From Liolophura sinensis (lineage: Eukaryota > Mollusca > Polyplacophora > Chitonida > Chitonidae), in assembly GCF_032854445.1 (NCBI RefSeq), contig NC_088297.1, positions 22,333,127-22,397,126 on the forward strand: 64,000 bases of DNA, read 5' to 3'. This document shows positions 36,101 through 46,784 of this stretch, in pieces (positions within the stretch are counted from its first letter, which is position 1; each line of letters begins with the position of its first letter). Below the pieces are notes generated by a model. The model did not search any database. It was not told the origin of the DNA and worked only from the letters and a program-made list of their open reading frames with translations. A program made the position numbers and the translations under genes.

Positions 36101-39100
36101 TGTGCAACCAGAAGCATACACAAAGCCAACAGGAACTAAGGAGCCATGACAACTCATTTGTTTTACAATTGATTTACATGTAAACCTACAGCTGATTCTG
36201 CTCTCTCCCGCCGATATCTTAAGATGTTTGTGTAGCCTATGAGGATTTTATTAGTCTTTGTTATCAGACTAGTAAAGTGGATTTGAAGTAAGTCATGGCC
36301 CGAGTACTTAAGACGTTTGTTTCTTAATCGTTCTGACACAGGAGGTGTGGGTTCACTCCCGGCTTTAAGCAAGAACCTTCGTGAAAATAAAAACGTTTAA
36401 TGAAGAACACTTCAATAAGGCCACCTCACATTCCTCCCTTGGAAGGGAGTGAGATGATTGGATATTTTAACAATGTCGCGGGATCACGTAGGTTTCGGCG
36501 AGACTTAGTGGGGAGAGTCGCGTTTGTACAATGTGTTTGTGGTAATGTTTGAAGAATCATCGCCAATTGAATTCCTTAGCTCAACTATCGGTAAAACCAC
36601 ACCATTGAACCACTTTAGCTTTCGGGAATTCCCAGCCTGCTTTGCACAACCAAATCTGTGAGAACTGGCGAGATTTCAATACAACCAAATGGATGGGGAG
36701 ATAACAACACAACATTTTTGTACAAAGACGTTTTTCGCTACCAAGTCTCGCCAAAACCTTTGTGATCCCACGAAATTGTTTTTATCTATTTATTTACTTG
36801 ATTGGTGTTTTAGGCCGTAATCAAGAATACTTCACCTATACGACGGCAGCCAGCATTATGGTGGGAAGGAAACCGGGCAGAGCCCGGGGCAAACCCACGA
36901 CCAACCGGAGGTTGCTCTCAAACCTTCCCACGTACGGTTGGAGAGGAGGCCAGCATGAACTGGACCCACGGAGGCCCTCAAAAATTGTTAAAATGCCTAT
37001 CCATTTATTTGCTTATTTGACTGGTGTTTTACGCCGTACTCTAGAATATTTAACTTATTCGACTGCGGCTAGCATTATGGCGGGAAGAAACCGGGCAGAG
37101 CACGGAGGAAACCCACGACTATCCGCATGTTACTGGAAGACCCTTCCCATTTACCACCAGAAAGGAGCACATTAACCAAATGAGCCACGGAGGTCCCCAA
37201 AATTGGTTAAATGCCTATCCATCTTACTCCCTTCTAAGAAAGGTAAGTGATGCGAGGTTGTCTTTGGTTTCTCTGTATTGATCCAGATGACCCAATGAAC
37301 CCATGAGAAAACAGACTTAACAGATGAATACCAGTACATGGACTCTGGTCTCACTCAAGAACATGACAAAAGGGACAGATCATGACAGATTTGACAGGAA
37401 AGTGCTGGAGAACATGTATAGAAGAGAGGTGTCTTCATTAAATAATTTTACCTGAATCTGAGTAGATGTCGTACTGGTACCCTTAAAAACAATACACTGA
37501 CGACCGCTGCTTGACGCCCCCTCACATTCTCGGCTTTCCGCACTGCATCTACAGTTAATGAGGGTTGTACCGACAGGACACTCCACAGAGGAAGGGTCGT
37601 CGTCACTTGCGCCACTCAAAGGTCCGGCCACGACCGTTACTTCTGCACAGTGAAAGAAAAAACAAAATTTGTTTGAGGCTTGCATAAAACGATCTCTTCA
37701 ATAATCACCGGTGATAAAATCAACATGAATGATACAAAATCCCCATCACAATTTGCATGAGGGTCGTTAATGGACGGCCCATGTCTCAAATATTTTTCTC
37801 TCTGTAAAACTCCTGAATCGGCAAATCACGGCAATCATGAAAACGCTTTTTTCAGACAACTGCATTAATATTTCACTGTTGCGCTGGATATTGCGGGAAA
37901 GAGAGATGAAGATTAGGAAATCAGTATTAAAACAGAAACATCACTAAATTTTCAGCGTCTTAATATAACATTAAGTGGGATATAAGGCGTAATGAAACAA
38001 CCCATTTTCTGAATGTTTTAGTGTAAAAGTTATTTATTTCTTTATATGATTAATGCTTTACGCCCCACTCAAGAATATTTCACTTATACGACGGCGGCCA
38101 GCTTTATGGTGGGAGGGAATCCTTACAGGGCTCATGTGAAAACCACGACAATACTGAGAACGCTGGTAGACATACTACAAAATGCGCTGTAGTATTCAGC
38201 GGTTCTTTGTTTCAGTCATTGGATGTGCAGTGAAACATATAGTTACGCGTACATACTTGCAACGCATTCTGGTGCTTTTTGTGCCTTTTCCTTGATCGAT
38301 TCTAAGAGCGGCTTAGTGTCAGCGATCCCGGTCTGAAATCTGTAAGAGGCGAATAGTGTACCGTGAGCTAAGGAACTACACCCATAAATACTTGTTTTCT
38401 TTGGATTTAAGGTCCTATATTTTCTAGTTGTTGCCTAGGATATGTAGATCTCGCACACATGTCCTCCAGAAGGCCTTTTTTACATTTTATATCTTGCACT
38501 AATTACACCGGACACTCAAAAAAAAAAACTAAGTTTAATTCGCATGAATAAGTACACCAATCAAAGCAATTGAAATGACATCGCGGATAAACTTTACACC
38601 AAAAACTCTACAAACCTCCATGGTGTAATAGCTGTGATACAGACAACAATACACAATTTTTTCTTAGTATACCTACATGTACACGTCAGACTTTGTCTAT
38701 GCAATTCCTAGATTCTGATTCGAATTTTCTTTCAATAGACGGTCTTTTTTTCTGATAGACGACCATGTAAAAACAAGTTTTCTCACGTATTGAAAAGACA
38801 TTCCAGATAAAGTTTATCAGAAAATTACAAACCTGCATAATGTAATAGCTGCAATACAAGCAACAATACAACCCCCACCCCACCACCACCAACCCACCAC
38901 CACCACCCCACCCCCCACCCACCCCACTCTAACCCCCCCACCCACCCCAACCCCCAAATGTTACTGGATATCCTAGAATGACTGAGACAATCTATGCCAG
39001 TCTGTGTTTGGCGTGAATAAATTCATATGCAAGTGCTGGTAAGTGCAGGAGCAGTCACGGCGCTTCGCATAAACCGGGAGATATTGCGTCATTACGTGCA

Positions 39101-39950
39101 CATCAGTACTACGTGGCAGTAAGTATACTCACACGTCACACACGTCACACGTCTTGGGCGGTCGGTATGATCGCTTTGCGGGAGACGCTTTCGGCCTGGC
39201 CAGAGATACGCTAAAACATAGTATATTAGGAGAAAATGACATTCAGGATAATCTGCTAGTAATTTGTGACGACTTATATGCATCTTTCCATTTTATTTGT
39301 GTCATTGTATAATCAGAAAATTATACAAACTCGACCCAGGACCGGTTAAACAGGGTTGTATTCAGTCAGCCCTACTTTCTTGAATAGTTGTTATTAAGTT
39401 CATTTATACTCACTTCATCTAATCAGAATTATTATAGAAATTAATTTTATTTATCATTTTCATGCTTTATATGTTTCTCAAGGTGTGGTAACAGACGCCC
39501 AATCGTCCATTCATATAGCATCTATATAATAAAAGCAAATTTCTGTCTGCATTCCTAGCTTGATACAAACAGACAACCAAAGACCACCCTCTCGGGTTTT
39601 CACATTTTCGCTTCTATTAGTGTAAACCTCTTATATGTGACAGACAACTATTTTCTGCAACACGTCAAGCAAAAGACGGCTTTAAACGAATTAACTGTTA
39701 GTTTCTTTTAGAATTCATTGTCCACCATTTTAACGTCATCATATAAATGAATCATCTGCTTCTGGACTGTTGCAAATATATCAGACAGGCCTAAATTTAT
39801 TAGCACTACATCTTAAAACATACCCAGGGGATATCGCTGTGGCCAGTAAAACTTAACGATATAAGTCTTAAAGTCATATCTAAAGTAATCTAACCTTACA
39901 AGGGTGAGTATGACTAACAGGCCGACGACATGAAACGTTTTTGACATCAT
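33078..39950 (-). CDS. secreted cysteine-rich protein with PCSK9-C-terminal-like modules (6 coding exons)
   Basis: Exons: 39950-39895, 39210-39133, 38339-38257, 37642-37452, 33900-33764, 33198-33078, all with AG acceptors and GT donors (AAG|GTTAGA, CGT|GTGAGT, CAA|GTATGT, CAG|GTAAAA, AAC|GTAAGT). Lengths sum to 666 nt and phases agree at every junction, giving 221 residues and TAG. Residues 1-23 are a signal peptide (MMSKTFHVVGLLVILTLVSV, then SLA). Residues 30-32 (AKR) are a possible basic processing site. Cys 40 and 43 form CDVC. Residues 46-72 look helical. Two modules follow: VECPVGTTLINCRC near 92-105, and ATCPINTEIVGC near 167-177. There are 16 cysteines, an even number that suits disulfides. 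The CPxGTxLxxCxC pattern resembles the PCSK9 C-terminal (V) domain; no protease domain is present. Function unknown. Confidence 0.78.
33764..33900 (-). CDS. exon 5 of the Cys-rich secreted gene
   Basis: 137 nt, phase 0 to 2, acceptor ccttccacag, donor gtaagt. Holds the end of module 1 (TCVPSC) and the start of module 2 (TCPINTEIVGCW). Confidence 0.78.
34987..35072. repeat. short tandem repeat in intron 4, about 21-bp unit
   Basis: About four copies of acagggcatcatgaaaat. Confidence 0.85.
35216..35390 (-). repeat. tRNA-like SINE copy (intron 4)
   Basis: A diverged direct copy of the left arm of the inverted repeat that follows. It shares gtgctgaaatttggctga and ctcagagtcaggcaccaaat. Confidence 0.75.
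35431..35892. repeat. long inverted repeat of a tRNA-like SINE (intron 4)
   Basis: The arms at 35431-35621 and 35698-35892 are near-identical reverse complements separated by about 76 bp. The right arm read on + gives a tRNA-like region: box A-like tggtcgagtggtctaga and box B-like ggttcgaaacc. Two head-to-head copies inside a transcribed intron would fold into a strong RNA hairpin (inference). Confidence 0.88.
36290..36375 (+). repeat. tRNA-like fragment
   Basis: Box A-like atggcccgagtactta and box B-like gggttcactccc at tRNA-like spacing. The stem pairing is poor, so it is not a functional tRNA. Confidence 0.35.
36469..36780. mobile_element. MITE-like element, 312 bp (intron 4)
   Basis: The left end (aacaatgtcgcgggatcac, then ggcgagactta) and the reverse complement of the right end (aacaatttcgtgggatcac, then ggcgagacttg) form terminal inverted repeats of about 75 bp. 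No coding sequence. Superfamily not determined; target duplication unclear. Confidence 0.72.
36795..36982 (-). repeat. SINE-A copy (intron 4)
   Basis: Tail through body to the edge of the head (acggaggccctc at the right). Directly follows the MITE. Confidence 0.85.
37015..37197 (-). repeat. SINE-A copy (intron 4), tandem to the previous
   Basis: A second copy in the same orientation. The open frame spanning both copies on + is an artefact. Confidence 0.85.
37452..37642 (-). CDS. exon 4 of the Cys-rich secreted gene
   Basis: 191 nt, phase 1 to 0. First Cys-rich module, residues 74-136: an acidic linker, then CPVGTTLINCRC and two further Cys. Confidence 0.8.
38045..38175 (-). repeat. SINE-A tail half (intron 3)
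   Basis: ccactcaagaatatttcac and acttatacgacggcggcc are conserved; the head is missing. Confidence 0.82.
38257..38339 (-). CDS. exon 3 of the Cys-rich secreted gene
   Basis: 83 nt, phase 2 to 1, acceptor cctcttacag. Encodes a charged, probably helical stretch (LLESIKEKAQKAPEC). Confidence 0.7.
38871..38957. repeat. C-rich low-complexity tract (intron 2)
   Basis: Runs of CCCC with CCA spacers on +. The transcribed (minus) strand is G-rich with many GGGG runs and could form G-quadruplexes. Confidence 0.8.
39133..39210 (-). CDS. exon 2 of the Cys-rich secreted gene
   Basis: 78 nt, phase 2 to 2. Encodes the end of the signal peptide, the basic AKR stretch and CDVC. Confidence 0.7.
39895..39950 (-). 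CDS. exon 1 (signal peptide) of the Cys-rich secreted gene
   Basis: Two tandem ATGs; the first is taken as start. A strong acceptor (run of T then cag) ends at 39961, ten bases upstream of the ATG, so a 5' UTR intron is likely. An alternative donor five bases earlier (CTT|GTAAGG) would break the frame with exon 2. Confidence 0.72.
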
Positions 39951-40040
39951 GGCTGTACAACTGAAAAAAAAAACCAAGATACATATAATTTTATATAATA
40001 TATAATATAGGGCATTGAGCCCAGTGAAATAAGTCATAGT

Positions 40041-40519
40041 TTAACTCGTTGACTCCCTTCCACTCGAGCAGCCTCAACGGCCGTACTCGGCTCTGTGTGA
40101 GCTTGCACTGTAACGGCGAGTGACACAGAGCAGTTTTCTATTTTAGCATTCTAAAGCTGGTTAGATTTTGTCATTTATGTTTATTATGTTTATGCCAACA
40201 TGCCTTCGTTGGCCGACTCCAGCGAGGACATGTTTACAATCAAGTGTGTTGGACTCGAAGAATAGGTTCTAATTTTGTTGTGGTTAGGCATTCAAAAAAC
40301 CGCTCAAATACTAGTAAATACAAGCCTAAAACCTCAAGACAGGTGTAATTTGATTAATTTATACTTATACTATGCACCAATGAGAAGTGGTGTCATATGC
40401 GGGTTTAGCCGCCCCTTTGGAAATGAGGTCCTACCGGCCGCGCGGATATACCCACACTTCGGGTTGAGACAGAGCGCTCTGCATACGGCCAGAGCCGCGC
40501 GTCGGAGTGAATGAGTTAA
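40041..40519. mobile_element. piggyBac-like MITE with TTAA target sites
   Basis: Bounded by TTAA at 40041-40044 and 40516-40519. The inner ends CTCGTTGACTCC and, in reverse complement, CTCATTCACTCC form inverted repeats; both sides continue with GC-rich ctcggctctg/gcggctctgg words. TTAA duplication is the piggyBac hallmark. No transposase inside. It lies about 80 bp upstream of the acceptor before the ATG exon of the Cys-rich gene. Confidence 0.75.
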
Positions 40520-41990
40520 ATATGAAGTTCAAAACAAAAAAGGTAATAAATAATAAATTGTGAAACATCGTTTTACTCAAAATATTATACGCTTTAACGA
40601 AAATTATCTGATTTGGACCTGTATCAAATTGAGCCAAAAATATACAGTGTGAAAACGAACACCCGAAAAGAGAACCTCCTGGAAGAAAAGCTGGATAATA
40701 TAGAGGCGGCTTTATGACAAATCATAAAGCCACCTTTCTGTACAAACCTTTGAGATTCCTGCTAAATCTCAGTAACTCTTGAGGCCTTCCAAAACACCAC
40801 AATAAATGTGGTATGGCCCCGTTGTTTATATAGAACAGTGATCATTATTTTTAAAGGAAAGTTGATGTTTTGCTTATCTGCGCAAAAGATAATTATTAAA
40901 CTGAAAAGAATGTTGCAACTCTGCATGAATGTTCTTGCGGTTCATCACCTTGATAAGAATTTACACGCCATGGTCAACAAATCCCCACAGATCTACGTTA
41001 AAACTGCAGAGAAGCATTTTTTTTAACATTATAAGCGCCCTACGGGTTTTATTCTTGTTTCTTTTTTAACCTAGTTAAAGAGGTTACTGACTTACGGAGA
41101 GGCCTGTATAGCTGCTCTATCTACCTTCCCACTCGCAGGATATACAACATGTTATAACGGTTGAATTTAACACTATACACCCCATTAAATTCTTTCCATG
41201 TTAATATTTTTAAAACACACTCCAACTCATTTTAAAGCAGATGTCTTGTGTTTGCTGAATTTATTGTACTATATCTGAATAAATACTGTTGTTATACAAA
41301 CTGCTTACGTTTTCACAGTTCAACTTATGTTGATTCACGGGAGAAGAAAGCTCAACTATCCTTTCTGGCAGCCCTGTTCAAGTTCTGACTCGGGCTACTG
41401 ACGAGTGAGGTGTGGGGTTCGTATCTAAAACTGGTTGTTTGAGCCCTTATGCTATGACAACGTGTTTTTCAGATACGTGGAAAATGTCGATAAAATGGCA
41501 TAACTTATACTCATTCGTCGTCATAGCGCTGTTTCGTTGACTTCGGGTCATAGATACTCAGTTCAGCTAGGATGTTTTATTTAGACGACTTTCCCCTCAC
41601 TCTCCATTGACAATACGGATCTGGCCTGTTCTCTTATATTGGCAGAATTTAGTCCCCAATTTACCAGTGGAGAAACTGTCTATATAGGGGTCCAACTTAC
41701 CCACATTTCTCCCCGTATTGCGTTGTAAACACGATGATTATACTCCAACATACATATTTTCAGTGTAGGATGTTTATTTACGCCATTTTCCCGTCACTCT
41801 TCCTTGATAATGCCATAGGAATGCACCTAGTTAGATATGGACTTGAATAACCGCTATACCCATTCTGTCCTGTTATACTGGCCAGTATTAAAGTCTACTC
41901 AGTTTAAAAACCATCCTGTCAAATGACTGAATTCTATGCCTCCTGAGTCATGGCAGAATAAATTATGTTTCTGCTGCACAAACTATTTAC
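40520..41990. other. intergenic or 5' flank, nothing recognised
   Basis: Should hold the 5' UTR exon and promoter of the minus-strand gene, but neither could be located. Confidence 0.4.
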
Positions 41991-41995
41991 GCATT

Positions 41996-42040
41996 TATTA
42001 ATTTGATTTGTGTTTCAGACCGCACTCAAGAAATCGGGCA
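41996..42040 (-). repeat. SINE-A tail fragment
   Basis: atttgatttgtgtttcagac + cgcactcaagaa only. Confidence 0.55.
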
Positions 42041-42439
42041 GAAAATAAAATGTTCTGCAGGCAAATAAGGGAAATTACTATACAGAAAGTGATGTGATGT
42101 TAATGTGGTCCGAAAAGACCACCGTGCCTTATCCCCAACTGAATCGTCTTTTCAGGCGCATCAAAAAATGTTATTAAAACTTGTTTTGCCTACCGTTCTG
42201 CTCGGCGTTTTTTTTTAAATGGGATTAACTTTGGCACATCCTTTAAGTTCATATTAGCTTTCCAGAATTGTTGCTAAGTGATTATTAACGCGGTCTGTTG
42301 TACATCATGAGGATGCTTTGTAAAAGAAATATTGGATGAATGTCTTCTATACATTCTCGTGCCTTTGATCACAGTTATATTATAAATGGCTTGTTTACTA
42401 AACGGGCTTACACCAACGACATTGAAAATGGCGTTTGTT

Positions 42440-42560
42440 ACACCCTCGTTTGGCGCTCAGGACTCAGAGGTTAGAGCAAATAAGCAAGAGTGGTTTGCCC
42501 GGTGTCATTATAATCTGAGTAGGTGGGGTGTCATGTCTGTGTCTTCGACACCATTTCAGT
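42440..42560 (+). repeat. SINE-C body leading into the 128-bp array
   Basis: gtgtcattataatctgag, tggggtgtcatgtctgtg and ccatttcagtggc match SINE-C. The array starts where its 3' half should be. Confidence 0.65.
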
Positions 42561-44455
42561 GGCCACAGCACCCTGGCTGATTGATTCGCCCTGCAGTAAG
42601 AAGACACAATACATAGACACACACTTAATGACCACCCACCCCCACCCCCCGTGGCCATATGACTGAAAATTTGTTCACCATTTCAGTGGCCACAGCACCC
42701 TGGCTGGATTGATTCGCCCTGCAGTAAGAAGACACAATACATAGACCACACACTAATGACCACCCACCCCCACCCCCCGTGGCCATATGACTGAAAATTT
42801 GTTCACCACTTCAGTGGCCACAGCACCCTGGCTGGATTGATTCGCCCTGCAGTAAGAAAACACAATACATAGACACACACCTAATGACCACCCACCCCCA
42901 CCCCCCGTGGCCATATGACTGAAAATTTGTTCACCATTTCAGTGGCCACAGCACCCTGGCTGGATTGATTCGCCCTGCAGTAAGAAGACACAATACATAG
43001 ACACACACCTAATGACCACCCACCCCCACCCCCCGTGGCCATATGACTGAAAATTTGTTCACCACTTCAGTGGCCACAGCACCCTGGCTGGATTGATTCG
43101 CCCTGCAGTAAGAAGACACAATACATAGACACACACCTAATGACCACCCACCCCCACCCCCGTGGCCATATGACTGAAAATTTGTTCACCATTTCAGTGG
43201 CCACAGCACCCTGGCTGGATTGATTCGCCCTGCAGTAAGAAGACACAATACATAGACACACACCTAATGACCACCCACCCCCACCCCCCGTGGCCATATG
43301 ACTGAAAATTTGTTCACCATTTCAGTGGCCACAGCACCCTGGCTGGATTGATTCGCCCTGCAGTAAGAAGACACAATTACATAGACACACACCTAATGAC
43401 CACCCACCCCCACCCCCCCGTGGCCATATGACTGAAAATTTGTTCACCATTTCAGTGGCCACAGCACCCTGGCTGGATTGATTCGCCCTGCAGTAAGAAA
43501 ACACAATACATAGACACACACCTAATGACCACCCACCCCCACCCCCCGTGGCCATATGACTGAAAATTTGTTCACCATTTCAGTGGCCACAGCACCCTGG
43601 CTGGATTGATTCGCCCTGCAGTAAGAAGACACAATACATAGACACACACCTAATGACCACCCACCCCCCACCCCCCGTGGCCATATGACTGAAAATTTGT
43701 TCACCACTTCAGTGGCCACAGCACCCTGGCTGGATTGATTCGCCCTGCAGTAAGAAGACACAATACATAGACACACACTTAATGACCACCCACCCCCACC
43801 CCCCGTGGCCATATGACTGAAAATTTGTTCACCATTTCAGTGGCCACAGCACCCTGGCTGGATTGATTCGCCCTGCAGTAAGAAAACACAATACATAGAC
43901 ACACACCTAATGACCACCCACCCCCACCCCCCGTGGCCATATGACTGAAAATTTGTTCACCATTTCAGTGGCCACAGCACCCTGGCTGGATTGATTCGCC
44001 CTGCAGTAAGAAGACACAATACATAGACACACACCTAATGACCACCCACCCCCACCCCCCGTGGCCATATGACTGAAAATTTGTTCACCATTTCAGTGGC
44101 CACAGCACCCTGGCTGGATTGATTCGCCCTGCAGTAAGAAGACACAATACATAGACACACACCTAATGACCACCCACCCCCACCCCCCGTGGCCATATGA
44201 CTGAAAATTTGTTCACCATTTCAGTGGCCACAGCACCCTGGCTGGATTGATTCGCCCTGCAGTAAGAAGACACAATACATAGACACACACCTAATGACCA
44301 CCCACCCCCACCCCCCGTGGCCATATGACTGAAAATTTGTTCACCACTTCAGTGGCCACAGCACCCTGGCTGGATTGATTCGCCCTGCAGTAAGAAAACA
44401 CAATACATAGACACACACCTAATGACCCCCCGTGGCCATATGACTGAAAATTTGT
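42550..44455 (+). repeat. 128-bp tandem array, 15 units, derived from SINE-C
   Basis: Unit: tcagtggccacagcaccctg, gctggattgattcgccctgc, agtaagaagacacaatacat, agacacacacctaatgacc, a C-rich stretch, then gtggccatatgactgaaaat. Fifteen copies differ by only a few bases (127-129 bp). The last copy runs on into ttaagttcggcattaaaccc, the SINE tail, so the array is an internal SINE segment amplified in place. Frames on the minus strand reading WPRG...CCGH are repeat artefacts. Confidence 0.95.
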
Positions 44456-44589
44456 TAAGTTCGGCATTAAACCCAAGCATACACACATATATATTACCAA
44501 ACGTACGTAGATGTACAGGGATTTGATGGCTGTATGCCAGACTTTTACAAGCTCTATATACATACATACAGATCTTTGACTTCGAACCG

Positions 44590-44895
44590 GGCCCCATTAG
44601 CATGGTAGAGGGTCCGCTTCGTGGGCGGTAAACCCAGGGTCAATCCCGTGTCGAGTCACACCTACGACTTTAAAAGAGTAAGTTACAGCTTCCTCGCTTG
44701 ACGTTCAGCATTAAGGGGATAGTGCAACTATTGGTCGACCTGTATCAGTATATTGGCTCTGGCGGGCGGAACTAGATAAAAGAGCAATGGAAATGCGTCC
44801 TGTAATCCGTTACATACACTCTAAAGACTCCTTCGCCGTCACATGACTGAAAATTGTTAAGTTTGACGTTAAACCCCAAGCACTCGTTCACTCTT
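44590..44895 (+). repeat. SINE-B copy 5, forward
   Basis: Head at left (agcatggtagagggtccgct), body (cctgtatcagtatattggct), tail at right (acatgactgaaaattgttaa). It sits just after the 128-bp array, which ends in the same tail sequence. Confidence 0.85.
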
Positions 44896-44979
44896 TGACT
44901 TCGTGCATGTTTAATCTCCAAAAAATATCTGAAATTCTTTTCGAGAATGAAGTTCATCAAAAACACACCTTTAGAAACT

Positions 44980-45021
44980 TTGAAAAAAAAAACAAACAAA
45001 CAAACAAACAAAAAAACAATG
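44980..45021. repeat. A-rich / aaac microsatellite
   Basis: Poly-A followed by five caaa units. Confidence 0.85.
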
Positions 45022-45359
45022 AAGCTGACAACAACTGACTGGTTTCTAAAATGTGTGATTTTGCAAATTTTTAAATCATAAACACATCTTGCTGTACAGA
45101 GAAAAATTAGAAAAAAGGATTCAGTGGTGGTACAAGATCACTTGCATAGGCCGTGGGTTAAGTCTCGGTGACAGCCTCGAGACCTTACAAGCTATCAGCT
45201 TAATAAGAGCAAACATCCGGGATCTTGAGAGATCGTTGTTCGTACTTAAACGCTGACCTGTTAAAAAACCTTTTTATTTCATTTCACCAATAAGGCGACA
45301 GTTTATGGTGTAATTTTATCATCGAATTCTCTTTAAACTTTAAATGCGGATTGTGAGAC

Positions 45360-45470
45360 ATCCGTGGCCAGCACAGCGCAATGACAGAAGAGCTTCTCAC
45401 CGGTGCGGTAGCTGTAAGTTCAACAACCTGCGGATAGTCGTGGGATTCTCCGGGGCTTTGACTGGTTTTA
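45360..45470 (+). repeat. SINE-A, internally deleted
   Basis: Head words (catccgtggc, cagcgcaatgacagaag) join directly to acctgcggatagtcgtggg. Confidence 0.6.
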
Positions 45471-45679
45471 CTCTATATGATGTATATCTTTTATTATGTA
45501 TTATTTGGATTCTTCGATCATGATATTGCTGAAATATTTCTCATAATTTACACTTTTCCTTTGCACTGAGTGTCACAAAGTGACGAAGCCTGACCTACAA
45601 TTACGAAGTAATTGAGTGTATACTTTTCCCATCTTTTCCGATAAATGCAAGCCTTTGTGTGTTTTGTAAACACATTGTC

Positions 45680-45832
45680 GTACGTGGGAAGATCCTCCAG
45701 CAACCTGCGGATGGTAGTAGGTTTCTCCCGGTCTGCACCCGGTTTATTCCCACCGTAATGCTGGCCGCCGTCGTATAAGTGAAATATTCCTAAGTACGGC
45801 GTAAAACAACAGTCAAATAAAAAAATAAATAA
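45680..45832 (+). repeat. SINE-A tail half
   Basis: cgtacgtgggaag, cagcaacctgcggatggtag, ataagtgaaatattcctaag, ending in aaataaataaa. Confidence 0.87.
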
Positions 45833-45961
45833 AGTAAACACATTGATCAACATTTAGTTTATCATCATAAGAGTCCGTTAGTTATTCCGATAGTTAATGA
45901 TTTATTTATGTGACATGCACTTAACGTCATACTAAAGTACTTTTCAATTATATGTATTCAC

Positions 45962-46080
45962 TTATCTGATTGCTGTTTTATACGGTACTTAAGAATCTTT
46001 CACTTACATGACGATGGTCTGCGGTATAGCGAGAGGAAATGGGAAACCCATGACCATCCGCAGGTTGCTGGTAGACTTTT
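45962..46080 (-). repeat. SINE-A tail half, diverged
   Basis: ggtacttaagaatctttcac and accatccgcaggttgctgg. Confidence 0.72.
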
Positions 46081-46084
46081 CATT

Positions 46085-46780
46085 TATATGACATCGATCA
46101 ACTCTATCGAGGACGATATGTAATGAGTGAGAAATTCTAGGTATAGTTTTTCATTCAGACCGGAAGTTTGCGTTCCTCCCTCAGGGGTAGATACTTTAAA
46201 ACTGATCTGTTTTAGGTAGAACAGAGACTCCTTCAAACTGCAAACATGGCAAAAGCAGGAGGAAAAAGTTTTAAGAAAGAAAAAACGACCAGTAAAGAAA
46301 AAGAAAACAGGTCCCTCGCAGGCCGTTAACTGGCGCTGAATTAAAACATATGGGGTCGCAGGGTCAAACCGTGCTATAGCACCTTTCTTCAGATGGTGAT
46401 CACTGAGTTGTTTATTGCCATCCTTAACATTTTTCATTTCTTTATATTCGAACACTCTCGAACAACTGGGTGCTGGACAAATTTAGATCCAATTCACCGT
46501 CTGAAAACTTGGAATTCAAACGCTGGTCAGAGATGTCGGTGTCATGAATCGGAACTTTAATTTCGTTCATTATGGGCTTAAATTGATATGGAAATATATT
46601 TTTATGTGTGTGTAGCTAGAATCCATACAAAAAATTACATATTAGGCCAGCTAGACCTGGGTTGGCCATGTATGACGTCACGAACTGAGCCGAACCGGAC
46701 AGCCGGCTGAGATAGGCTAGGGCATTGTATTTGTTGTTTTTGGTGGATCGAAAGTCAGTATTACGTTTCTCAATAGCCCT
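46085..46780. other. intergenic, nothing recognised
   Basis: A 27-codon Lys-rich frame starts at an ATG near 46246 (+) (MAKAGGKSFKKEKT...). It lacks any other support. The 123-codon minus frame here is probably chance. Confidence 0.4.
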
Positions 46781-46784
46781 CCCG

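Noticed and set aside
36762-37175. 137-codon + strand frame
   Set aside because: It is the antisense reading of two tandem SINE-A copies.
42464-44603. Minus-strand frames rich in Gly/Trp/Cys
   Set aside because: They follow the 128-bp array and shift with unit length; not a gene.
46084-46455. 123-codon minus-strand frame
   Set aside because: No recognisable domain; it includes a low-complexity stretch and part of a SINE-A neighbourhood.
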